Translations under genes and position numbers: made by a program
Origin: an uncultured Clostridia bacterium
GTDB lineage: Bacteria > Bacillota > Clostridia > Christensenellales > Borkfalkiaceae
Length of the DNA stretch: 9,027 nt
Direction of reading: 5' to 3'
NCBI GenBank assembly: GCA_934272745.1
Contig: CAKQSI010000058.1
Coordinates: forward strand, 1 to 9,027
In this document: piece by piece, positions 1 to 4,822 of the stretch
How positions within the stretch are numbered: the first letter of the stretch is position 1
Layout of the letters: each line of letters begins with the position of its first letter
The notes under the pieces: generated by a model
What the model was told of the DNA's origin: nothing
Databases searched by the model: none
What the model saw: only the letters and a program-made list of their open reading frames with translations

Positions 1-240
1 GAAGACCCGGGGAAAAGTCGGTTTCGCACTTTGCCCCGTTTACCTAAGAACGGGTCGAAGACCCGGGGAAAAGTCGGCTTCGCACTTTGCCCCGTTTACC
101 TAAGAACGGGTCGAAGACCCGGGGAAAAGTCGGTTTCGCACTTTGCCCCGTTTACCCTAAGAACGGGTCGAAGACCCGGGGAAAAATTGACATTTGCACT
201 TTGTTACATCTAACCCAAGAACGGGTCGAAGACCCTAAAA
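1..240. repeat. Tandem 56-58 bp repeat array, cut by the window's left edge
   Basis: Units begin with GAAGACCC at 1, 57, 113 and 170, and a fifth partial unit begins at 228. The first two units are 56 bp and differ by one base. The third has one extra C (57 bp). The fourth (58 bp) is clearly diverged in its middle, and the last stops after about 10 bp at the regulator gene. Divergence therefore rises towards the gene. Each unit holds inverted repeats: GGGTC-GAA-GACCC, CGGGG paired with CCCCG, and AAAGT paired with ACTTT, so the RNA from either strand could form several hairpins per unit. The period is not a multiple of three and the reading frame shifts between units, so the small ORFs here are not credible proteins. 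The whole unit is conserved with no variable spacer, so this is a minisatellite-like array and not CRISPR. Its total length is unknown because it continues off the left edge. Confidence 0.93.
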
Positions 241-768
241 GTTGGGCGGGGACGAGATCCAGAGTACCCGCGCCGGCTTATCCGACCGGTTGGAAATTTT
301 GTGCGTTTTGTCCGAAGCGTAATAAAAACTTTCGCCCCGGGCGCAGACGCGGGTGCGCTTTCCGTGCGTGACCCACACTTTCCCTTCCAGCACGTAGCCG
401 AATTCCTCGCCCTCGTGCGGCATATCCTCGTCGGTTTCCGCCCCGGGCGCAAGCGATAAGATTGCAGGCTCCATCTCGTTTTTCTGCGCGGACGGAATCA
501 GCCACATAAACTCCATACCATCGTCTTCTTTTACGATGTAATCGGACTTTTTGTAAACCAGCTTGCGTTCCTCTTCTTCCGCAAAAAAATCTTTCAGGCT
601 TTGACCGAGCGCCGCCACGATGTCTTCCAGCGTCGCGATCGACGGACTGGTCAGTTCGTTTTCCAGCTGCGAAATGTACCCTTTGGTCAGTTCGCACCGA
701 TCGGCAAGCTCCTGCTGCGTCAAGCCTAATTGCTGCCTGCTTTCTTTGATTTTCGCTCCGATTTTCAC
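235..768 (-). CDS. XRE-family transcription regulator with C-terminal cupin domain
   Basis: A 177-residue DNA-binding regulator. Residues about 4-60 form an XRE/Cro-type helix-turn-helix, with the recognisable LGLTQQELADRCELTKGYIS stretch followed by QLENE and SPSIATLEDI. Residues about 68-175 form a small cupin barrel: PHEGEEFGYVLEG (H118, E121/E122) resembles cupin motif 1 and G145...H156...N160 resembles motif 2, so a small ligand or metal could bind there. The longest frame starts at a TTG at 783, but the GTG at 768 is preferred: CGGAGGG lies 5 nt upstream of it, and that RBS would otherwise be coding. A consensus promoter and repeated half-sites lie upstream, suggesting autoregulation. 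In Clostridia such XRE-cupin (PuuR-like) regulators often sit beside polyamine transporter genes. Here the downstream side is a repeat array, so the target is not visible. The stop codon TAG overlaps the last repeat fragment. The family call is secure; the ligand is unknown. Confidence 0.93.
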   Translation of the reverse strand: MKIGAKIKESRQQLGLTQQELADRCELTKGYISQLENELTSPSIATLEDIVAALGQSLKDFFAEEEERKLVYKKSDYIVKEDDGMEFMWLIPSAQKNEMEPAILSLAPGAETDEDMPHEGEEFGYVLEGKVWVTHGKRTRVCARGESFYYASDKTHKISNRSDKPARVLWISSPPNF

Positions 769-773
769 GAGAG

Positions 774-780
774 CCCTCCG
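774..780 (-). promoter_or_regulatory. Ribosome binding site deciding the GTG start of the XRE-cupin gene
   Basis: On the minus strand CGGAGGG is followed by 5 nt and then GTG (766-768). This is an ideal Shine-Dalgarno spacing. The in-frame TTG at 781-783 lies immediately before the motif and has no comparable RBS, so GTG is the likelier start. Confidence 0.8.
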
Positions 781-794
781 CAAAGTTAAAGATT

Positions 795-822
795 GTAAAC
801 CAAAAGTTTACTAAAAGTAAAC
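795..822. promoter_or_regulatory. Probable operator: three alternating GTAAAC/GTTTAC half-sites
   Basis: GTAAAC (795-800), GTTTAC (806-811) and GTAAAC (817-822) start exactly 11 bp apart and alternate in orientation. They therefore form two overlapping palindromes of the form GTTTAC-N5-GTAAAC, with A/T-rich spacers. The half-sites lie about one helical turn apart, just downstream of the expected transcription start and upstream of the RBS of the XRE-cupin gene. Dyads of this sort are the usual binding sites for XRE-family dimers. That this gene's own product binds here is an inference from position and symmetry. Confidence 0.75.
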
Positions 823-838
823 CAAAACAACGGGAATT

Positions 839-867
839 ATTATAAGGGCTGCCGGGCGGAATGTCAA
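839..867 (-). promoter_or_regulatory. Consensus sigma-A (sigma-70) promoter of the XRE-cupin gene
   Basis: On the minus strand, TTGACA (862-867) and TATAAT (839-844) are both perfect consensus and are separated by exactly 17 bp. Transcription should start near 831-833, giving a leader of about 64 nt that contains the three half-sites and the RBS. So strong a promoter on a regulator gene fits tight repression by its own product. Confidence 0.9.
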
Positions 868-1312
868 TCGTTTGCATATAGTTTTTCAGGTTTTTTTCAA
901 CTTTTTTTGCGCCGGAATCCGGAAGGGAAATTTGCCGACCGTCCCGCCGATTTTCCACACTATCTATATATAAAGGAGAATGATTTTAAGCAAACGACCG
1001 CTTTTTTCCTGAACCGGCACGATAATGTCCGCCCGCATGCCGCAATCGGAAAGTTTATCGTTTGTTCTCCGGAACCGGCAACCGCGGCGCGCACGAACGG
1101 CATCCCCTTTTCTCGTCCCCGCAGGCAGCCCCGCCCGCACGTTTTCCCCGAAAACATGCGGGGCACGCCGACGATATCTCCCCTTCTCCCCTGCGGACGA
1201 CAGCGCCCGCACGCCCTCCTCTGAAAAAAACACGCCCTTTCTCTGAAAAAACATGTACCGCTCGCCCGATAATGCTTTTCTCTTTCCTCGACCCCGGGCG
1301 ACGGCTTCCTTT
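868..1312. other. Intergenic stretch, no convincing gene
   Basis: No frame here reads like a real protein; all translations are low-complexity and Arg/Pro-rich. Features that can be seen are a hairpin at 1134-1162 (CCCGCA pairs with TGCGGG, then a C/A mismatch, then GTTTTC pairs with GAAAAC around CCC) and a 21-bp duplication at 1213-1254, listed separately. On the plus strand AAAGGAG stands almost directly before an ATG at 980-982, but it opens only a 10-codon frame and the spacing is too short. On the minus strand TTGCTT and TATATA, 17 bp apart near 966-994, could be a weak second promoter pointing towards the XRE-cupin gene. Confidence 0.6.
1213..1254. repeat. Two-copy 21-bp direct repeat
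   Basis: Units 1213-1233 and 1234-1254 each begin with GCCCT and contain TCTGAAAAAA before ending in CA(C/T). They differ at only a few positions. Read on the minus strand they keep frame (seven codons each), but the surrounding frame does not look like a gene. Confidence 0.7.
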
Positions 1313-1354
1313 AAAAAAACAGCGGGGCGCGCCGGAAAACCGGCGCGCCCCGCT
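1313..1354 (-). terminator. Strong rho-independent terminator for minus-strand transcription
   Basis: A perfect 15-bp GC-rich stem (1321-1335 with 1340-1354) closes an AAAA loop on the plus strand. On the minus strand the stem is followed after one base by seven T residues (1313-1319), the classic arrangement. On the plus strand no T-run follows. It most likely ends transcripts from the TIM-barrel gene that stops at 1821, which would give that message an unusually long 3' tail of about 470 nt. It also shields the XRE-cupin gene from read-through. Confidence 0.9.
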
Positions 1355-1820
1355 GAACTTTATCTGGATTTCTGTTTTTACTCTGCAAGGTGGCTATCCC
1401 CGCCCGGCAAAGTTGCTATCCCGTTCACCCTTTAAAGCAATTATTTCCCTCCCCACAAGGCAGGCGGAAAACTTCCGCCAAAAGCCCCTGACCGTGGACA
1501 AAAATTTTCTTTTGTACCCGAAAACGGGGGTACGTCCCCCGAAAAAACGCCCGCTTCGGCTTTTGCACCGGGGACGCAAAGGGGGTTGCCTATCAAACTG
1601 TCAAGTCCCTATTTCTGTTTCCGGATATCCCCGGCATAACCGAATCGACCTTTCCCGGGCAGTACGTTTTTCAGCCGCCCGTTTTACGGGAAATGCCTAC
1701 CGAGCAATTCACAGGGGATTTCTGCCGGGGCAGTTTGCAGAAAAAGCCTGCCTATATAACTTGTTGGAAAAGCCCGCAAAAGCGGCTTGCGGAAAATCCT
1801 GCCCAAAGGCCACCCTCGCG
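1355..1820. other. Long untranslated stretch with degenerate short repeats
   Basis: No credible coding sequence is seen. A motif like GCAA(A/G)G..TGCTATCC occurs near 1385 and 1407, with a looser copy near 1575. A perfect 7-bp stem with a 3-nt loop lies at 1463-1479 (GGCGGAA with TTCCGCC), and a weaker 6-bp stem lies at 1774-1792 (CCGCAA with TTGCGG). A palindromic element at 1516-1545 is listed separately. None of these has a clear T-tract, so none is called a terminator. If the TIM-barrel gene is terminated only at 1321-1354, all of this is its 3' untranslated region. Confidence 0.55.
1516..1545. repeat. Short palindromic repeat, copy A (core GGTACGTCCCCC)
   Basis: CGGGGG-TACGT-CCCCCG forms a 6-bp GC stem with a 5-nt centre. 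The flanks (CCCGAAAA on the left, GAAAAA on the right) closely match copy C inside the glycosyltransferase gene near 7261-7290, read on the opposite strand. A 12-bp core is also shared with copy B at 5871. This one is intergenic. Confidence 0.7.
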
Positions 1821-2708
1821 TTATCTGCCCCGTTTTTGCTCCACAGCATCCGCAAGACGAACGCCATCCCGGTAAAAACCGTTTAAGACGCGCGACACGG
1901 CTTCTTTCGGCTGTTTTTCGTCGAAGATCGACTCCAAAGACATCACGCCGCGGAAGCCCGTTTCCGCCAACGCGGAAGTAAAATCTTCCCAGTCGATCGT
2001 GCCGCTAAAAGGCGCGCGGTGCTGGTCGTTTTTGCCGTCGTTATCGTGGACGTGCAGCACTTTTAAGCGCCCGCCCAAAAGGCGAACGTACTTGCCCGGC
2101 GCAACGCCCGTTACGTTGGCGTGTCCGGTATCCAGACAAGCGGCAAAATATTCGTCGTTCATGCGGTCGATCATCTCGATCAGGCTTTCGGGCAGCGCCG
2201 ACGGAATGCGCCCGAGCGGCATATTTTCCAGCGCGATGGTAACGCCGGCTTTTCTCGCTTCCGGCAACAGTTCGGAAAATAGTTCAAGGTTCATGGCAAG
2301 CGTCTTTTTCGGGTCGTCGTCTTCACCCCAGCCGCAGCGCATCGCACAATGAACGACCTCGTACTTCGCCCCTAAGATTTGGGTGGCGCGGAACGATTTT
2401 TTAAGAGCGTCTATCATAAATCGGTACTCTTCCGCCCGGTCTACTCCCGCCCGCGGGTCGGGATAGGTGGGGAAAGGCGCGTGCGTCTGGACACATTTCA
2501 GTCCCGCTGCGTCGATCATTTCCCGCTCATTATAAAAATGCTCCTCGAAAGCGCCGCCACTAAGCGTATACACGCCCGAAAAGGGTGCGTAGGCGTCCCA
2601 CGGTTCCCCGTTGTCGATTACGGTAAAACCCGCGTTTTTCAGCGCTTCGTACCCCTCTTTTTTGCCAAGCGCCCGCAAGGTGCCCGAACTGCAAAGTCCT
2701 ACTTCCAT
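1821..2708 (-). CDS. Sugar phosphate isomerase/epimerase-type TIM-barrel protein
   Basis: A 295-residue protein of the xylose-isomerase-like TIM-barrel superfamily (AP endonuclease 2 fold), probably a cytoplasmic metal-dependent isomerase or epimerase. Motifs appear in strand order: QTHAPF (H76), EVVHCAM (H120), IALENMP (E161), CLDTGHAN (D193, H196), VLHVHDNDG (H219, H221, D222) with H230, and VMSLES (E259). In this family the metal is usually held by Glu, Asp, His and Glu at the ends of strands 5-8, matching E161, D193, one of H219/H221, and E259. Length is normal. The ATG at 2706-2708 has AGGGGG about 7 nt upstream. The 213-nt gap from aspS holds a weak terminator-like hairpin, so it may be expressed separately. 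The substrate cannot be told from sequence: family members act on tagatose/psicose-type sugars, inosose, hydroxypyruvate and others, and no sugar gene lies nearby to help. Confidence 0.87.
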   Translation of the reverse strand: MEVGLCSSGTLRALGKKEGYEALKNAGFTVIDNGEPWDAYAPFSGVYTLSGGAFEEHFYNEREMIDAAGLKCVQTHAPFPTYPDPRAGVDRAEEYRFMIDALKKSFRATQILGAKYEVVHCAMRCGWGEDDDPKKTLAMNLELFSELLPEARKAGVTIALENMPLGRIPSALPESLIEMIDRMNDEYFAACLDTGHANVTGVAPGKYVRLLGGRLKVLHVHDNDGKNDQHRAPFSGTIDWEDFTSALAETGFRGVMSLESIFDEKQPKEAVSRVLNGFYRDGVRLADAVEQKRGR

Positions 2709-2793
2709 ATTTTATCCCCCTGAACTTTCTCTCATCGGCGCCGCCGAGAGGCTTTGTTTCACGCAAGTGGTCAATTCTTTTCAAAATTCTATC

Positions 2794-2810
2794 AAAAACC
2801 GCCGCGGCGG
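2794..2810 (-). terminator. Possible weak terminator after aspS
   Basis: On the minus strand a short GC palindrome (CCGCCGCGGCGG, 2799-2810) is followed by five T residues (2794-2798). The stem is only about 4-5 bp with a small loop, so termination would be weak or partial. It lies 111 nt past the aspS stop and upstream of the TIM-barrel gene. Confidence 0.35.
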
Positions 2811-2921
2811 AAATTCCACTACGACGGTCTGCTTTGTTTTTCGTCCGTAAGACAAACGTTTCCCGGCAGAACCCCCTTTTAAGGCGCAACTTCGGAAAAC
2901 CCCGCCCGCCTCAGCAACCTT

Positions 2922-4211
2922 TTAGGGCGTAACGCGGTCGGGACCGCGGAAGATAAACATCGCCTCTTTAATGGTCAAACCCAACAGCAACATGGTCAGA
3001 CGGTCCACCCCAAGTCCGAAGCCGCCGTGCGCGGGCGCGCCGTAACGGAAGAATTCCAGATAGAATTCCACGTCCTTTTTCAGACCCTTTTCTTCCGCCT
3101 GTTTTTTCAGAATCTCATAGCGGTGTTCGCGCTGTGCGCCGGTCGTAATTTCGCAGCCGCGCCAGATCAGGTCGTACCCCATCGGCACGCCGCGTTCGTC
3201 GCGCATGTGGTAGAACGCGCGCTTTTCGGCGGCATAATCGGTGACGAACAAAAATTCGTGACCGTATTTTTCCATAGCGAAGTCTTTGCATAGCCGTTCC
3301 GCTTCGGTCGTCAGATCGCCCTTTTCCGAATCGGGAACGTCGTAACCGTAACGCTCTTTCAACTCTTTATACAGGTCGGCAAGTTTGATGACGGGGAAAG
3401 GTTTTTCGGGAACGATGACTTCCAGACCGAACAGTTCCTTGATCTTATCGCCGTACGCCGCCTTGACTTCTTGCAGCGCGTAGGTAAGCAGGTCTTCTTC
3501 CATCTTCATGACGTCTTCCACGCCGTTGATGTACGAAAATTCCAGATCAAACCCGGTAAATTCGGTCGTATGCTTGTTGGTATGCGACTTTTCGGCGCGG
3601 AATACCGGTCCCACCTCGAAAATACGGTCGAACCCGGCAGTCATCGCCATCTGTTTATAGAACTGCGGGCTTTGCACGAGGTACGCTTTGCGGTCGAAAT
3701 AATCCAGCGCAAACACGTCCGCGCCGCTTTCCGAAGCGGCGCCGCAGATCTTGGGCGAATGAATTTCGATGAAGTTGTTTTTCAGCAAAAATTCGCGCAT
3801 GGCGGCGACGAATTTGGTCTGCACCTGAAACATCAACAGGTTTTTATCCGTGCGCAGGTCGATCCAGCGATAGTCCATACGAAGGTCGGGCGCGGATTCC
3901 GGACCGATGGGCAGGGCGTCCGCGATCGACTGAATTTGCATTTCTTCGGCAAGCAGTTCTCTGCCGCCCAGTTTCACATAGTCGTTTTCCATCACCACGC
4001 CGGTAACGGTGACCACCGATTGCAGCGTAAGACGATCGACCGCGGCGGCAACTTCGGGATATTTTTCTTTTTCGACGGTGACCTGCAGTCTGCCCGTCAC
4101 GTCGCGAATGACGAGAAACGCCATCGTGCGCTTGTTGCGGATATTTTCCACAAATCCGGCAATCGTATTTTTTTCGCCGGGAATTACGTTTTTAATGTAA
4201 GTTCTTTCCAT
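2922..4211 (-). CDS. aspS: Aspartyl-tRNA synthetase, archaeal type (possibly nondiscriminating)
   Basis: This class IIb synthetase joins aspartate to tRNA(Asp), and possibly also to tRNA(Asn), in the cytoplasm. The 429-residue length matches the archaeal/eukaryotic-type AspRS. The bacterial form is near 590 residues and has an extra GAD domain, which is absent here. Residues about 1-100 are the OB-fold anticodon-binding domain. The catalytic domain holds motif 1 around FIEIHSPKI (147-155), AYLVQSPQFYKQ (176-187), motif 2 as FEVGPVFRAE (198-207) with TEFTGFDLEF (216-225), and motif 3 as GGFGLGVDRL (396-405), ending FRGPDRVTP. All core elements are intact. The ATG start has AAGGAG 8 nt upstream. 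It probably has its own promoter (4402-4428) after a strong terminator. No T-box motif is seen in the leader. Nondiscriminating enzymes feed the GatCAB amidotransferase route to Asn-tRNA(Asn). Whether this enzyme does so cannot be decided from the window, and AsnRS-like paralogues are a less likely alternative. Confidence 0.93.
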   Translation of the reverse strand: MERTYIKNVIPGEKNTIAGFVENIRNKRTMAFLVIRDVTGRLQVTVEKEKYPEVAAAVDRLTLQSVVTVTGVVMENDYVKLGGRELLAEEMQIQSIADALPIGPESAPDLRMDYRWIDLRTDKNLLMFQVQTKFVAAMREFLLKNNFIEIHSPKICGAASESGADVFALDYFDRKAYLVQSPQFYKQMAMTAGFDRIFEVGPVFRAEKSHTNKHTTEFTGFDLEFSYINGVEDVMKMEEDLLTYALQEVKAAYGDKIKELFGLEVIVPEKPFPVIKLADLYKELKERYGYDVPDSEKGDLTTEAERLCKDFAMEKYGHEFLFVTDYAAEKRAFYHMRDERGVPMGYDLIWRGCEITTGAQREHRYEILKKQAEEKGLKKDVEFYLEFFRYGAPAHGGFGLGVDRLTMLLLGLTIKEAMFIFRGPDRVTP

Positions 4212-4297
4212 TTTTGCCGCTCCTTCGGGGGTGAATTTTGCCGCGTTTCTTTTAAGAAAACCATTTAAGCGCCTTTCGGGAAAACTTTTCTCTCTCT

Positions 4298-4351
4298 GTA
4301 AAAGGCTCGCTTCTTCAGGAAAACCCTCTGCACTTCGTAAAAGGCTCGCTT
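4298..4351. repeat. 15-bp direct repeat in the aspS leader (39-bp period)
   Basis: GTAAAAGGCTCGCTT occurs at 4298-4312 and 4337-4351. On the minus strand the similarity extends through the rest of each 39-bp unit, which ends with GTTTTCC(T/C)GA, and a third degenerate unit may follow towards the gene. It lies between the likely aspS promoter and the start codon, so it would be transcribed in the leader. No known riboswitch or T-box feature is recognised. Confidence 0.75.
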
Positions 4352-4401
4352 TTCTCTCGTCAAAGGATCCTCGCGCGCGGCGATTTTGATTCCTCCGTTA
4401 T

Positions 4402-4428
4402 TTTATAACAATCGCGGGGAAAAAGCAA
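4402..4428 (-). promoter_or_regulatory. Likely aspS promoter
   Basis: On the minus strand TATAAA (4402-4407) is preceded by TGT, giving an extended -10 (TGnTATAAA). A TTGCTT -35-like box lies at 4423-4428. The 15-bp spacer is short, which the extended -10 could offset. It is placed just downstream of the terminator at 4460-4490. The leader would be about 185 nt. Confidence 0.5.
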
Positions 4429-4459
4429 TCCTTTTTGCGCGTTCTTCCCGTTTTTCCGC

Positions 4460-4490
4460 AAAAAAAGACCGGGGGACCTTCCTCCCCCGG
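4460..4490 (-). terminator. Rho-independent terminator for the acyltransferase transcript
   Basis: CCGGGGGA (4469-4476) pairs with TCCCCCGG (4483-4490) around a 6-nt loop. On the minus strand the stem is followed by TC and then seven T residues (4460-4466). On the plus strand it is followed by CTTTTATTTC, so it may act in both directions. It separates the acyltransferase gene from aspS. Confidence 0.88.
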
Positions 4491-4570
4491 CTTTTATTTC
4501 GGAATTAAAGCAGAAAAGTTTTGCCCGTCTATCGCGAGAGACATATTGAATTAAACCGAGATCATTTCCG

Positions 4571-4790
4571 CGCGGGAAGCGCAAAAACCCACACCGTTGC
4601 CGGCAAGAGAGTGGGACTCCCCACACAAGCAGTCCCACTGCCAGCGCGGAGACTTCGAAAGACTCTCTCTTCCACGCAGCCGGAGACATCTCGGAATCTA
4701 CTCTCTTCCACGCGGGAAGCGCAAAAACGGAACGTTTTTGCGGAAAACCTACAAGGTTTTCAAAACGCTTTACCGAAAGGCAAAGCGTTT
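4571..4790. repeat. Structured repeat cluster: direct repeats and four hairpins
   Basis: CGCGGGAAGCGCAAAAAC (18 bp) occurs at 4571-4588 and 4711-4728, and CTCTCTTCCACGC (13 bp) at 4665-4677 and 4701-4713. Hairpins are: 4611-4618 with 4631-4638 (GTGGGACT, loop 12); 4720-4729 with 4733-4742 (CGCAAAAACG, loop GAA); 4743-4749 with 4755-4761 (GAAAACC, loop TACAA); and 4763-4771 with 4782-4790 (AAACGCTTT, loop 10). The last three are perfect and abut each other almost without gaps. No coding frame here is convincing. The cluster lies between the acyltransferase stop (4823) and its terminator (4490), so it would be in that gene's 3' untranslated RNA. It may be a decayed mobile repeat or a structured RNA. 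Confidence 0.75.
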
Positions 4791-4822
4791 CCTCCCCGCA
4801 AAATTATCGCGGCTTTCCGCCT

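Noticed and set aside
1..240. CRISPR array
   Set aside because: The entire 56-57 bp period is conserved, including what would be spacers, so there is no repeat/spacer structure and no cas gene.
31..371. Two small plus-strand reading frames with repeated peptide MPRLPKNGSKTRGK-like text
   Set aside because: They are translations of the 56-bp DNA repeat in shifting frames and run into the antisense of the XRE-cupin gene; no RBS is seen.
278..958. 226-codon minus-strand frame over the XRE-cupin gene
   Set aside because: It is a shifted frame of the recognisable HTH-cupin protein and its upstream part crosses the promoter.
980..1012. Ten-codon leader peptide after AAAGGAG
   Set aside because: The RBS is only about one base from the ATG, and no attenuator-like hairpin or downstream gene on that strand supports a leader role.
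1463..1479. Rho-independent terminator
   Set aside because: The 7-bp stem is perfect, but no T-run follows on either strand.
1062..1886. 274-codon plus-strand open frame
   Set aside because: It is Arg/Pro/Lys-rich and unlike a folded protein, crosses a strong terminator hairpin and the end of the TIM-barrel gene, and has no RBS. It is best read as stop-poor GC-rich DNA.
3471..4268. 265-codon plus-strand frame opposite aspS
   Set aside because: It is antisense to a complete aspS with all class II motifs; the translation is His/Phe-rich shadow text.
4212..4460. T-box riboswitch upstream of aspS
   Set aside because: No T-box consensus (GGTGG with ACCGCG) or antiterminator could be found on the coding strand, and the only terminator lies upstream of the likely promoter.
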